From: Clostridia bacterium | GTDB taxonomy: Bacteria; Bacillota; Clostridia; Christensenellales; Borkfalkiaceae | Direction of reading: 5' to 3' | DNA length: 62,433 bases | Assembly: GCA_017501885.1 (NCBI GenBank) | Contig: JAFVWA010000254.1 | Location: forward strand, 1-62,433 | Shown: positions 1 to 8,318 of the stretch, one piece after another | Layout of the letters: every line of letters starts with the position of its first letter | Numbering within the stretch: position 1 is the first letter of the stretch | Notes under the pieces: model-generated | Told to the model about the DNA's origin: nothing | Databases searched by the model: none | The model's input: only the letters and a program-made list of their open reading frames with translations | Program-made: the position numbers and the translations under genes

Positions 1-189
1 ATTGTTGGATATTCGTTGGGTAGAGCGTTCATATATAGCACACCTGAATATGCAATTTTGAAATTACCTTATCAAATATTGCAAGCAGTAGTTGGTGCTA
101 TAATGGGTATGATTCTTTGTTGGAAATGTGGTATTTACAAAGTATTTAGAAGAACTGTTGGCTTACAAGAAATAAAAAAAGAATCATAG
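1..189 (+). CDS. C-terminal fragment of a membrane protein, possibly an ECF transporter S component
   Basis: The open frame enters from the left edge and stops with TAG at 187-189, giving the last 62 residues. The visible part holds a hydrophobic helix (LKLPYQILQAVVGAIMGMIL, residues about 21-40) followed by a short basic tail ending in KKES. That layout, with a proline before a long Gly/Ala/Ile helix and a cytosolic basic end, resembles the last membrane helix of ECF-type vitamin transporter S components. The start and most of the protein lie outside the window, so the family and substrate are guesses. No Shine-Dalgarno site or terminator can be tied to it; the next gene has its own promoter. 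Confidence 0.4.
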   Translation: MVGYSLGRAFIYSTPEYAILKLPYQILQAVVGAIMGMILCWKCGIYKVFRRTVGLQEIKKES

Positions 190-221
190 ATGGACTTGTA
201 AAACAATTTTACTATGAAGAG

Positions 222-253
222 ATTACGTCGTTAAAAAATAGAAATGACGTAAT
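222..253. other. Inverted repeat in the intergenic region before the hydrogenase gene
   Basis: ATTACGTC (222-229) and GACGTAAT (246-253) form perfect 8-bp arms around a 16-nt A-rich spacer. There is no T-run after the second arm, so it is a poor intrinsic terminator. It lies 44 bp upstream of the hydrogenase -35 box, which would suit an operator, but this is inference only. Confidence 0.3.
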
Positions 254-296
254 ATTATAAAGTTATTAGAAAAATTTGTTGTACATTGGTGTATAA

Positions 297-325
297 TTGA
301 CTTTTTTCCCTAAAAATGGTATAAT
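297..325 (+). promoter_or_regulatory. Sigma-A type promoter for the hydrogenase gene
   Basis: TTGACT (297-302), a 17-bp spacer and a perfect TATAAT (320-325), followed by a Shine-Dalgarno AAGGAG at 345-350 placed 8 bp before the ATG at 359. Confidence 0.75.
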
Positions 326-358
326 TCAGGATATAAAATTTCAAAAGGAGAAAACCCT

Positions 359-1903
359 ATGGAACATTTACCTTTGGGTGTTAGAGTTCCTATTGAACTT
401 GACAATCCAAGCATTTGTAGAAAAGAGGAATTATGTATTAAGTGTGGGCAATGTCGTGACGTTTGTACGAAAGATATTGGAGTTCACGGTACGTATAATT
501 TTGCTCAAACAGGTGGAAAAGCAATTTGTATAAATTGTGGGCAATGTGCTAACGTTTGTCCTACTGCAAGTATTACCGAAGTCTATGAATACGAAAAGGT
601 TAAAGAAGCAATTAAAGACCCTAACAAGATTGTAATTGTTAGCACGTCACCATCCGTTCGTGTAGCGTTAGGTGAAGAATTTGGTATGCCGAAAGGTTCA
701 TTTGTACAAGGTAAAATGGTTGCACTTTTGCGTGAGCTAGGCGTTGATTACGTTTTAGATACAAACTTTGCGGCGGATCTAACTATTGTTGAAGAAGCAA
801 GTGAATTGGTTGAACGTATTACGAAAAAAACTAAACCGTTACCACAATTTACAAGCTGTTGCCCTGCGTGGGTGAAATTTGCTGAAACTTATTATCCGGA
901 AATGATTCCTAATATTTCTTCTGCAAAGAGTCCTATCGGTATGCAAGGACCGACAATAAAGACTTACTTTGCTAAAAAGATGGGTATAGACCCCGAAAGA
1001 ATAGTAAACGTTGCACTTACGCCTTGTACTGCAAAGAAATTTGAAATTCGTAGGGAAGAAATGAACGCAGCGGGCAAGAAGTTAGGTAAACCCGAAATGC
1101 GTGATATGGACCAAGTTATCACTACACGTGAACTTGCTATTTGGGCAAAAGAAAGTGGAATCGACCTTAATTCTTTGCAAGATAGTGAATACGATAGTTT
1201 GATGGGACAAGCTTCGGGCGCAGGCGTAATTTTTGGTAATACGGGTGGTGTTATGGAAGCCGCACTCCGTACTGCATATTTCTATATTACGGGCAAGCAA
1301 CCCGAAGGTAAACTTTTAGACTTACAACCCGTTCGTGGTTACGACGGATTAAGGGAGGCAAGCCTTGAAATTAACGGAATGACTGTAAACGTTGCAGTTG
1401 TTTACGGAACGGCAAATGCACGTAAAATGATTGAACTTGTTAAAAAAGGTGAAAAGGATTATCATTTTATAGAAGTTATGACTTGTCCGGGTGGCTGTAT
1501 CGGTGGCGGTGGGCAACCCAAAGATTTTGCAGTAGATGCAAATGAAAGTAGAAAAGCACGTATAGAAAGTCTATATAAAAGAGATGCGTCTTTAGCGTTA
1601 CGTTCAAGTCACGAAAACCCTGAAATAAAACAATTATATCAAGATTTTTATGGAAAACCATTGAGCGAATTGGCAGAAAAAATGTTACATACAATTTATA
1701 CTGACCGTAGCGATGATTTAAGAAGAGGAGAAACTAAAATGGAAAAATTTAAATGTAAAGTATGTGGATATATTCACGAGGGTGAATTAACAAGTGATTT
1801 TGTTTGCCCTAGATGTAAGCAACCGGCAAGTGCTTTTGAAAAAATAGAAACACCAAAAACGGGTGCAAGCAAATATGCAGGAACGGAAAATGAATCAAGA
1901 TAG
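359..1903 (+). CDS. [FeFe]-hydrogenase with N-terminal 2x[4Fe-4S] and C-terminal rubredoxin-like domain
   Basis: Predicted cytoplasmic iron hydrogenase that makes or consumes H2 with ferredoxin-type donors. Two ferredoxin motifs come first (Cys26/29/32/36 and Cys57/60/63/67). The H-cluster signatures follow: TSCCPAW at 165-171, the PCTAKKFE block near 222-229, and TCPGGCIGGGGQP at 375-387, with the usual MACPGG alanine replaced by Thr. The group-typical tail (SHENPEIKQLYQDFYGK) ends near residue 450 and is followed in frame by a short rubredoxin-like knuckle pair (Cys466/469 and Cys483/486). Rubrerythrin-like short rubredoxin domains bind a single iron. The join contains an internal Shine-Dalgarno site and ATG (see separate entry), so the domain may also be made alone. 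The ATG at 359 has an ideal AAGGAG. The 3' end overlaps the DeoR gene by 14 bp. Confidence 0.9.
   Translation: MEHLPLGVRVPIELDNPSICRKEELCIKCGQCRDVCTKDIGVHGTYNFAQTGGKAICINCGQCANVCPTASITEVYEYEKVKEAIKDPNKIVIVSTSPSVRVALGEEFGMPKGSFVQGKMVALLRELGVDYVLDTNFAADLTIVEEASELVERITKKTKPLPQFTSCCPAWVKFAETYYPEMIPNISSAKSPIGMQGPTIKTYFAKKMGIDPERIVNVALTPCTAKKFEIRREEMNAAGKKLGKPEMRDMDQVITTRELAIWAKESGIDLNSLQDSEYDSLMGQASGAGVIFGNTGGVMEAALRTAYFYITGKQPEGKLLDLQPVRGYDGLREASLEINGMTVNVAVVYGTANARKMIELVKKGEKDYHFIEVMTCPGGCIGGGGQPKDFAVDANESRKARIESLYKRDASLALRSSHENPEIKQLYQDFYGKPLSELAEKMLHTIYTDRSDDLRRGETKMEKFKCKVCGYIHEGELTSDFVCPRCKQPASAFEKIETPKTGASKYAGTENESR
1724..1741 (+). promoter_or_regulatory. Internal Shine-Dalgarno and ATG before the rubredoxin-like domain
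   Basis: AGAGGAG at 1724-1730 followed after 8 bp by ATG at 1739-1741, inside the hydrogenase frame. Read in frame, this stretch is the linker LRRGETKM. It looks like the ribosome binding site of a once separate rubredoxin gene, and could still start a 54-residue rubredoxin-like product ending at 1903. Confidence 0.55.
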
Positions 1904-2642
1904 AAGAAGTCAAATAGTAGAAATACTCAATAAAAATGGAACCATTTCTAATGGGGAAATTATGCAAACATTTGGCGTGTCCATTGAAACGGTTAGGCGT
2001 GACCTTGCGTTTTTAGAAGAACGTGGGTATTTAGAGCGCGTATATGGTGGTGCAGTTAAAAAGAAATTTATGAATACTGAGCCAACGTATATCAGCAGGG
2101 AAAAAGAAAACTATTCGGAAAAAGAAAAAATTGCAAAAGAAGCCGAAAAGTTTATTTGTGATAAGGACACCGTATTTTTTGACTTGGGAACTACAGTGCA
2201 ACTTCTTGCTGATAAGGTTAACCCAAATAAAGAAATAACTGCTTTTACTAACGCATTAAGAACGGCAATAACTCTATGTGATAAAGGCGCAAAGGTGGTT
2301 ATGCCTGCTGGTGAACTTCGTGGTGGCGAGTATGCTTTGTCTGGCACGGCTTCAGAACAAAGTATGCAGAACTTTAATGTTGATAAAGCATTCATAGGAG
2401 TAGGAGGAATTACGGAAAACGGTTTAACCGATTTTATTATGAGCGAAGCCCGTTTACGCGCTCAAGTAATAAAAAATGCAAACAAGGTTATAGTTCTTGC
2501 AGATTTTAGTAAGTTTGGTATACGAGCCATGTGTAACGTTTGTAAACTTGAAGATATCGACGTGCTTATAACCGATAGCAAAGCACCACAAGAAATTATA
2601 AAGACTATGGAAAAGAAAGGCGTTCAAGTAATAATAGCATAA
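1890..2642 (+). CDS. DeoR/GlpR family transcriptional regulator
   Basis: A 250-residue DeoR-type repressor. The N-terminal winged helix-turn-helix spans residues about 3-58 (RRSQIVEILNKNGTIS..., with ETVRRDL as the recognition helix start). The DeoRC sugar-phosphate sensor domain fills about 75-235 and includes the FFDLGTTVQLLADKV and FIGVGGI segments typical of the ISOCOT fold. The ATG at 1890 is preferred over a longer frame start at 1863, because AGGA lies 7 bp upstream and residue 2 onward matches the family start. It overlaps the hydrogenase stop and is followed by a strong terminator. DeoR proteins usually answer to phosphorylated sugars or glycerol-3-phosphate, and the next operon begins with GlpA-like flavoproteins, so that operon is its likely target (inference). 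Confidence 0.88.
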   Translation: MNQDRRSQIVEILNKNGTISNGEIMQTFGVSIETVRRDLAFLEERGYLERVYGGAVKKKFMNTEPTYISREKENYSEKEKIAKEAEKFICDKDTVFFDLGTTVQLLADKVNPNKEITAFTNALRTAITLCDKGAKVVMPAGELRGGEYALSGTASEQSMQNFNVDKAFIGVGGITENGLTDFIMSEARLRAQVIKNANKVIVLADFSKFGIRAMCNVCKLEDIDVLITDSKAPQEIIKTMEKKGVQVIIA

Positions 2643-2655
2643 AGATTAAGGCGTA

Positions 2656-2688
2656 ACGGCTGTCGCATTTTTGCGACAGTCGTTTTTT
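2656..2688 (+). terminator. Intrinsic terminator after the DeoR gene
   Basis: ACGGCTGTCGC (2656-2666) pairs with GCGACAGTCGT (2673-2683) around a T-rich loop and runs directly into a T6 tract. Confidence 0.85.
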
Positions 2689-2714
2689 ATTGCTAAAAAA
2701 TATCTTCCGAAATT

Positions 2715-2765
2715 TTGACAACATTATTAAAATATGTTGACAATGTTATGTGGTGGTGCTACAAT
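2715..2765 (+). promoter_or_regulatory. Promoter and candidate DeoR operator before the glpA-like operon
   Basis: TTGACA (2737-2742), a 17-bp spacer and TACAAT (2760-2765) form a strong promoter. Just upstream is a second TTGACA (2715-2720). The region carries an inverted repeat CAACAT...ATGTTG (about 2719-2739) that overlaps the -35 box, as expected of a repressor site. The assignment to the neighbouring DeoR protein is inference. Confidence 0.6.
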
Positions 2766-2797
2766 ATTATCATAACAAATTAAGGACGGTGTATTTT

Positions 2798-4240
2798 ATG
2801 CAAAAAACAGACGTTGTAGTTATCGGAGCGGGTGCCGTTGGCTGTGCAATCGCAAGGGAACTATCAAAATATTGCGTAGACGTTATAGTCGTTGATAAAA
2901 ATGAAGATGTTGGTGGTGATGCTTCTAAATCTAACAGTGCAATTATACATACTGGATACGATGCAACCCCCGGAAGTTTGGAATCTCAACTTGTAGTTGC
3001 TGCAAATCCTATGTATGAACAATTAGCTAAGGATTTAGACGTGCCTTTTAAGAAGGTTGGGGCAATTTTGCCTGCGATGACCGACGAGCAGTTTGAAAAG
3101 CTTCCGGAAATTAAAGAAAAGGCATTTAAGAATCACGTTTACGACGTTGAGTTTAAAACGGGTAAGGAACTTTTAGAAATGGAGCCAAACCTTAATCCAC
3201 AAGTAAAGGGTGGGTTGGTTATTCCAAGAGAAAGTATCATAGATCCGTTTATTCTAGTTCAAGCTTATGCTGAAAACGCTTATGCAAACGGCGTTAAATT
3301 TATGCTTAACACCAAGGTTACAGATATTAAAACGGAAAACGGCGCTATTAAAAGCGTGGTTACAACAAACGGTGAAATTCAAACTCGTTACGTTATAAAT
3401 AGTGCAGCGCTTTACTGCGATGAAATTGCCGCTATGGTTGGCAAGGCCGATTACAAAGTAGTTGCAAGAAAGGGCGAATTTTATATTTTAGATAAAAACA
3501 CCTCTTGTAAAGTAGATCACATCGTTCTTCCAATTCCTACAAAGGTTACAAAAGGAAAATTGATGTGTCCAACTATTCACGGCAATATGCTTGTTGGTCC
3601 TACGGCGGAAGAACAAGAGTCAAAGATAGATAAGTCTACTACTTATAATGGTTTAGAAAGTATTGCTACCGACGTTAGAAATCTTGTTCCTAACGTTAAC
3701 TTAAAAGATACTATTACCCAATATAGTGGCTTGCGTCCAAATCGTAATCCTGAGGGCTTGCACTTTGATATGTATGATGACTTAAAGGGCTACGTAAACC
3801 TATCTGGTGTGCGTTCTACTGGTTTAACCTTATCCGTTGCAATGGGAAAATACGTTGTTCAACAAATTATAATGCACGGCGAAAAATTAAAACTTAAAGA
3901 AAACTTTATTCCAACAAGAAAGGGTATAGTTAAGTTTAGTGAACAATCCCGTGAAGAACAAGAAAGATTGATAAAAGAAAATCCACTTTATGGAAACGTT
4001 GTTTGTCGTTGTGAAACCATAACCGAAGGGGAAATTATGGATGCAATTCATCGCCCACTTGGTGCAAAAAGTGTTGACGGTGTTAAACGCCGTGTTCGTG
4101 CAGGTATGGGACGTTGCCAAGGTGGTTTCTGTGGACCTAAGGTTATAGAAATTCTTTCAAGAGAATTAAAGGTTGATCCAAAAGAAATTACCAAGCACAA
4201 TCAAGGTTCTAATATGGTAGTAGGAAAAACTCGTGATTAA
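2798..4240 (+). CDS. GlpA-type FAD-dependent oxidoreductase (glycerol-3-phosphate dehydrogenase-like) with C-terminal BFD-like Fe-S domain
   Basis: A 480-residue flavoprotein of the DAO superfamily. It has an N-terminal FAD Rossmann motif (IGAGAVGCAIAREL, residues 7-20), the HTGYDATPGSL block typical of GlpA/L-2-hydroxyglutarate oxidases, and a C-terminal bacterioferritin-associated-ferredoxin-like domain with four cysteines (403, 405, 440, 445) that would bind [2Fe-2S]. In Clostridia and Thermotogae this three-gene set (this protein, a pyridine-nucleotide-disulfide-type partner and a DUF1667 protein) is usually annotated as an anaerobic glycerol-3-phosphate oxidising complex. The ATG at 2798 is chosen because AAGGA lies upstream; the open frame extends 16 codons further without a ribosome binding site. 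First gene of its operon. The substrate is not proven: the downstream genes are unusual for glycerol use. Confidence 0.85.
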   Translation: MQKTDVVVIGAGAVGCAIARELSKYCVDVIVVDKNEDVGGDASKSNSAIIHTGYDATPGSLESQLVVAANPMYEQLAKDLDVPFKKVGAILPAMTDEQFEKLPEIKEKAFKNHVYDVEFKTGKELLEMEPNLNPQVKGGLVIPRESIIDPFILVQAYAENAYANGVKFMLNTKVTDIKTENGAIKSVVTTNGEIQTRYVINSAALYCDEIAAMVGKADYKVVARKGEFYILDKNTSCKVDHIVLPIPTKVTKGKLMCPTIHGNMLVGPTAEEQESKIDKSTTYNGLESIATDVRNLVPNVNLKDTITQYSGLRPNRNPEGLHFDMYDDLKGYVNLSGVRSTGLTLSVAMGKYVVQQIIMHGEKLKLKENFIPTRKGIVKFSEQSREEQERLIKENPLYGNVVCRCETITEGEIMDAIHRPLGAKSVDGVKRRVRAGMGRCQGGFCGPKVIEILSRELKVDPKEITKHNQGSNMVVGKTRD

Positions 4241-4258
4241 CAAGGGAGAGTAGTGAGT

Positions 4259-5521
4259 ATGTATAACTTAAAATGTGACGTTGCCATCGTAGGTGGTGGC
4301 CCAGCAGGACTTGCTGCTGCGATTTCAGCAAAAAGACAAGGAGCCGAAAAGGTTTTAATTATAGAAAGAGATAATTCGTTGGGCGGAATACTTCAACAAT
4401 GTATTCACCCGGGCTTTGGGTTAACTAGATTTAAAGAAGAATTAACGGGCCCAGAATATTATGGAAGGTTTGTTGATGAAGCCAATGAATTAGGGGTAGA
4501 ATATCTTTTAAATTCTATGGTTTTAGAAGTAAATGATAAAGAAAACACTATAATTTGTGCAAATTCTGAATTAGGGCTAACTCAAATCAATGCAAAAAGT
4601 ATAGTTCTTGCAATGGGTTGTAGAGAACGAACAAGGGCAAACATAGTAGTTCCGGGAACTCGTCCAGCGGGTTTATACACCGCAGGCTCTGCGCAAAGAC
4701 TAATAAATCGCCAAAACGTTATGGTTGGCAAAAAGGTTGTTATTTTGGGTTCTGGCGATATCGGAATGATTATGGCAAGACGCATGACCTTAGAAGGTGC
4801 AAAAGTGGTTATGGTAGTAGAACTAATGGATTGCTTGGCAGGACTAACTAGAAACCGTGTTCAGTGTTTAGATGACTTCGGAATCCCATTAAAACTTGCA
4901 CATACTATTACTAAAATAGAGGGACATCAAAGGGTAACAGGCGTTAGAGTTGCGCCCGTTGACCAAAATAAAAAGCCGATATTAGAAAAAGAGCAACTTG
5001 TTGAATGCGATACCGTGTTGTTCTCAGTTGGTTTGATTCCAGAAAACGAATTAAGCAAAAAAGCAGGCATAAAAATCAATCCTGTAACAAACGGCCCACA
5101 AGTAAACCAATATATGCAAACTTCTTCGCCAAGTGTTTTTGCGTGTGGAAACGTAGTTCACGTAAACGATTTAGTAGACAACGTTAGTAAAGAAAGCGAA
5201 CAAGCTGGTAAATATGCAGCGCTTTACGCAATGGGAAAATTCCCACAAGCAACAGGCATGGCAAAATGTATTACAGGAGAAAACGTGCGTTATCTCTGTC
5301 CTCACGAAATTCAACTTTGTGATGAAAGTCAAAAGGTTACTTTGTATTTTAGAGTGCTTCGCCCAGATCAAAACGTCAAACTTGTGGCTGTTAGTGGTGG
5401 CGAAATTATCGCTAGCAAAAAAGAGTTTAGGGTTAGCCCCGGTGAAATGTGTTCGCTTGCAGTAGAAACTTCTAAAATTGCAAATGGCGAAGTTACCGTC
5501 AGCGTAGTTAAGGAGGGTTAA
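4259..5521 (+). CDS. NAD(P)/FAD-dependent oxidoreductase, partner of the GlpA-like protein
   Basis: A 420-residue two-dinucleotide-binding-domain flavoprotein. The FAD motif VGGGPAGLAAA is near residues 11-21. A second Rossmann motif (ILGSGDIGMIMARR) near 165-178 should bind NAD(P). The FAD-closing motif FACGNVVHVNDLVD is near 290-303, and the C-terminal part resembles the family extension rich in beta strands. It lacks a redox-active CxxC disulfide, so it is likely an electron-transfer oxidoreductase passing electrons between NAD(P)H and the preceding flavoprotein. The ATG at 4259 is preferred to GTG at 4253 because GGGAGAG ends 8 bp upstream of it. It lies 18 bp after the glpA-like gene and 3 bp before the DUF1667 gene. 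Confidence 0.85.
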   Translation: MYNLKCDVAIVGGGPAGLAAAISAKRQGAEKVLIIERDNSLGGILQQCIHPGFGLTRFKEELTGPEYYGRFVDEANELGVEYLLNSMVLEVNDKENTIICANSELGLTQINAKSIVLAMGCRERTRANIVVPGTRPAGLYTAGSAQRLINRQNVMVGKKVVILGSGDIGMIMARRMTLEGAKVVMVVELMDCLAGLTRNRVQCLDDFGIPLKLAHTITKIEGHQRVTGVRVAPVDQNKKPILEKEQLVECDTVLFSVGLIPENELSKKAGIKINPVTNGPQVNQYMQTSSPSVFACGNVVHVNDLVDNVSKESEQAGKYAALYAMGKFPQATGMAKCITGENVRYLCPHEIQLCDESQKVTLYFRVLRPDQNVKLVAVSGGEIIASKKEFRVSPGEMCSLAVETSKIANGEVTVSVVKEG

Positions 5522-5524
5522 AAA

Positions 5525-5881
5525 ATGGAAAAGTTAATTATTTGCACGGTTTGTCCTAGGGGTTGCCATATGACCGTTAAGGGCGACAACGGAGTGGTGG
5601 AAAGCGTTGAAAATTATAGCTGTCCACGTGGTTTAGAATACGCAAAAACAGAGTTTGTTGCCCCTGTTAGAATTTTAACTACTTTGGTTAAAATCGACGA
5701 AAAGGAAAACGAGCTTTTGCCAGTTCGTTCAAATAAGCCCATATTAAAATCAAAAATTGAAGATTGTATGCAAGTTATAAAAACAACCAAGGCAAGTTTA
5801 CCTATTAAAAGATACGACGTGATTATCAAAAACGTTTGCGATACAGGTGTGGATATCGTTGCAACTAAAGACTTAAAGTAA
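5525..5881 (+). CDS. DUF1667 domain protein (small cysteine protein of the GlpA/B-like set)
   Basis: A 118-residue protein. The N-terminal cysteines (C7, C10, C14 and C33, in CTVCPRGC and YSCPRG) give a CxxCxxxC...C pattern suited to a metal or Fe-S site. The rest is the DUF1667 fold ending near DVVATKD-like strands. Members are almost always next to the two flavoproteins found here, so it is probably the third subunit of the same oxidoreductase. The Shine-Dalgarno AAGGAGG lies inside the end of the preceding gene. Function beyond this association is unknown. Confidence 0.82.
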   Translation: MEKLIICTVCPRGCHMTVKGDNGVVESVENYSCPRGLEYAKTEFVAPVRILTTLVKIDEKENELLPVRSNKPILKSKIEDCMQVIKTTKASLPIKRYDVIIKNVCDTGVDIVATKDLK

Positions 5882-5895
5882 CAAAGGGAAAAACT

Positions 5896-7401
5896 ATGAG
5901 TAAAAAAGTGTTCTTTTGTAGATTTAGCCAAGAATCAAACAGTTTTAATCCTGTTTTAACAGATTATTCTATGTTTGACGTGGTAACAGAGCCAAGCGAC
6001 GTTTTAACTGAAAACGGAAAGGCGGGCATTACCGTTAATGGCATTTATAAAACTCTTAACGATGCAGGATACCAACTTATCCCTGGAATTTTTATGGGTG
6101 CTGGCAGTGGCGCTTGTATTAAAAGCCAAGTGGTTGAAGATTTTATTCAAATGACCATTGAGCAAGTAAAGGCTATCGATGGGTTAGATGCAATTTGTTT
6201 TAGCTTACACGGTGCCACTATGAGTGATACAAGCGATGACGTTTGTGGCGACGTTATTGAGAGTGTTAGAAATGCTGTTGGGCAATCCGTTATCATTTCG
6301 GTAGCATTCGATTTGCACGCAAACGTAACTGAAAAAACCATGAAAAATGCAGACTATATTTGTGGCTATCAACATTATCCACATATAGACTTATACGAGA
6401 CGGGTGTTCGTGCTGCCCAAATGATTATCGACCATTTTGAAAAGGGCAGAGCCTTTGTCGCAAGGGCAGAAGTTCCAGTAATCGCTCCAGCACACGCATA
6501 TACTACTTCAAGTAGAGAGTTAAAGAAGTTGATGGATAAAGCAAAGGCTTATAAAGAAAGTGGAAAAATTATAGAATATTCCATATTTCAAGCACAACCT
6601 TGGTTAGATGCTAAACAAATCTTTGCTACTATAATAATAACCAGCTATGATAAGCAAACAGCAATCGACGTGGCAAACGAACTTAGTATAGATGAGTTTA
6701 ATTTAAGAAAAGATTTGCAGGGTGAACCTTTGATGTCGGTTGAAGAAGTTATACAAAAAGCACTTGAAAACACAAGTGGGAAACCTGTTGTTCTTTGTGA
6801 TTCTGCAGATTCTCCAAACGCAGGCGCAAACGGAGATAGTGCAACCGTTTTAGAAAAGGTTTTGCCGTATAGAACGCAGTTAAAGTGCGCTCTTGCAGTA
6901 GTTGATAAGAAGGCAACCGACCTTGCATACGAGTTAGGTGTTGGGGGAGTGGGCGATTTTACGATAGGTGCAACTATTGCCCCAGAACTTTCTAAACCCG
7001 TGCTTGTAAAAAACGCAAAAGTAAAAGTGCTTTCCGATGGAGAATTTTTTATGTATGGACCACAGGAAAGGGGACAAAAACGCTCTAACGGAAAGTCTGC
7101 GCTTATCAGTGCGGATGGAATTTTAATTCACTTATCTTACAACGCAAAAACCATAGGCGATAGAGGTTTTTATAGAAGTGTTGGTGTAGAGCCCGAACAA
7201 ATGGATTTGGTTTGCGTCAAGGCTTGCACTTCGTTTAGGGCAGGTTATTCGCAGATAACAGATTTAATTTACAATGCGCAAACAACTGGTGCGGCAGGAA
7301 CCGACCTAACCACCTTGCCTTTTAAAAAATTGCCAAACCCTCTATATCCATTCCAAGAAATATCCATAGAAGATATCAAAAAAGCTAAAATATATAGATA
7401 G
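5896..7401 (+). CDS. M81 family metallopeptidase (MlrC-like)
   Basis: 501 residues with the two-domain M81 layout. The N-terminal DUF1485-type region includes FSQESNSFNP near residues 10-19. The candidate zinc ligands are visible: Asp139 and His141 (FDLHANVT) and a His in the YQHYPHIDLYETG block (158-170). The C-terminal MlrC region begins with VVLCDSADSPNAGANGDS (about 298-315). The family is named after linearised-microcystin peptidase, but most members sit in amino-acid or amide catabolic operons and their substrates are unknown. Here it follows the flavoprotein trio by 14 bp and precedes a TIM-barrel isomerase by 10 bp, so it probably acts on a small molecule in the same pathway. Confidence 0.87.
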   Translation: MSKKVFFCRFSQESNSFNPVLTDYSMFDVVTEPSDVLTENGKAGITVNGIYKTLNDAGYQLIPGIFMGAGSGACIKSQVVEDFIQMTIEQVKAIDGLDAICFSLHGATMSDTSDDVCGDVIESVRNAVGQSVIISVAFDLHANVTEKTMKNADYICGYQHYPHIDLYETGVRAAQMIIDHFEKGRAFVARAEVPVIAPAHAYTTSSRELKKLMDKAKAYKESGKIIEYSIFQAQPWLDAKQIFATIIITSYDKQTAIDVANELSIDEFNLRKDLQGEPLMSVEEVIQKALENTSGKPVVLCDSADSPNAGANGDSATVLEKVLPYRTQLKCALAVVDKKATDLAYELGVGGVGDFTIGATIAPELSKPVLVKNAKVKVLSDGEFFMYGPQERGQKRSNGKSALISADGILIHLSYNAKTIGDRGFYRSVGVEPEQMDLVCVKACTSFRAGYSQITDLIYNAQTTGAAGTDLTTLPFKKLPNPLYPFQEISIEDIKKAKIYR

Positions 7402-7411
7402 GGAGAAAAAT

Positions 7412-8269
7412 ATGAAACTTTCTTGTAATATGATAAAAATACATAGCGATTTTGGTCTTAAAAAAATGATTGACGTTTTGGTAAACGTTGGTTTTGAAGG
7501 GCTTGACTTTAATAACGATTTAGAAGGTTATCGAGCAGACGAACACGATAAAGATTTTTATCTCGACCTTAAAAAATTTGCAGATTCAAAGGGCTTTAAG
7601 TTTTGCCAAGCACACGCACCCTTTCCATCAAGTTTTGCAGATGCAGAGCAAACCGAGAAAAGATTTAACGAAATCGTTACTTCTATGCGCAATGCTTCAT
7701 ATCTTGGCGCACCAATTATTGTAGTTCATCCTTGCTATCACTTAGATACAATTTCTTTTGAAGCAAATTTTGAGTATAATATAAATTTCTATAAAAGGCT
7801 TGCACCTTATGCAAAGCAATTTGGAATTAAAATCGCATTGGAAAATCTTGGTTCAAAAGCACCCTATAACGTTTGCGACGGTGGGGATAAGATAGCAGAA
7901 CTTTTCGATGCGCTTAACGATCCAAATACATTTACCGTATGTTTTGACGTAGGGCATTGTTTACTCGTAAACAAAGACCCTGCCGAAGAAATCAAAAAAC
8001 TTGGGCATAGAATAGGTTGCACCCACGTTCACGATAACGATGGAATTCACGACTCTCATACTTTGCCTTATAGCGATTATGGCACGGTAGATTGGGAAAG
8101 TGTTATGAAGGCGCTTGCAGACGTTGATTATAAGGGCGATCTCAACTATGAAGCCTCGGCATTTTTCAAAAAAGCGCCCCTTGAAATTCGCACTGAATCT
8201 TTAAGGTATATGGCTAGCGTAGGGCACTATCTTATCGATAGATTCTATTATTACAAAGAAAATAAATAA
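7412..8269 (+). CDS. Sugar phosphate isomerase/epimerase-like TIM-barrel protein
   Basis: 285 residues of the AP-endonuclease-2/xylose-isomerase-like TIM barrel family. The expected divalent-metal ligands are in order: Glu144 (ALENLG), Asp179 with His182 (CFDVGH), His205/207 (THVHDND) and Glu247 (LNYEAS). The site is therefore intact and the protein is likely an isomerase or epimerase of a sugar or hydroxy-acid. It ends the flavoprotein-M81 operon and meets the minus-strand heptose operon at a shared terminator. Substrate unknown. Confidence 0.82.
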   Translation: MKLSCNMIKIHSDFGLKKMIDVLVNVGFEGLDFNNDLEGYRADEHDKDFYLDLKKFADSKGFKFCQAHAPFPSSFADAEQTEKRFNEIVTSMRNASYLGAPIIVVHPCYHLDTISFEANFEYNINFYKRLAPYAKQFGIKIALENLGSKAPYNVCDGGDKIAELFDALNDPNTFTVCFDVGHCLLVNKDPAEEIKKLGHRIGCTHVHDNDGIHDSHTLPYSDYGTVDWESVMKALADVDYKGDLNYEASAFFKKAPLEIRTESLRYMASVGHYLIDRFYYYKENK

Positions 8270-8287
8270 AAAATATAAAAAATAAAA

Positions 8288-8313
8288 GTCGATGCACAAG
8301 CATCGGCTTTTTT
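8288..8313. terminator. Bidirectional terminator between converging operons
   Basis: GTCGATGC (8288-8295) pairs with GCATCGGC (8300-8307, one G-T pair) around ACAA. T6 follows on the plus strand, and the A-rich left flank supplies a T-run for minus-strand transcripts. Confidence 0.85.
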
Positions 8314-8318
8314 CTTTG

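Noticed and set aside
5171..5371. Minus-strand and frame-shifted open frames inside the flavoprotein gene
   Set aside because: Shadows of a well-supported gene on the plus strand; no start signals or recognisable domains.
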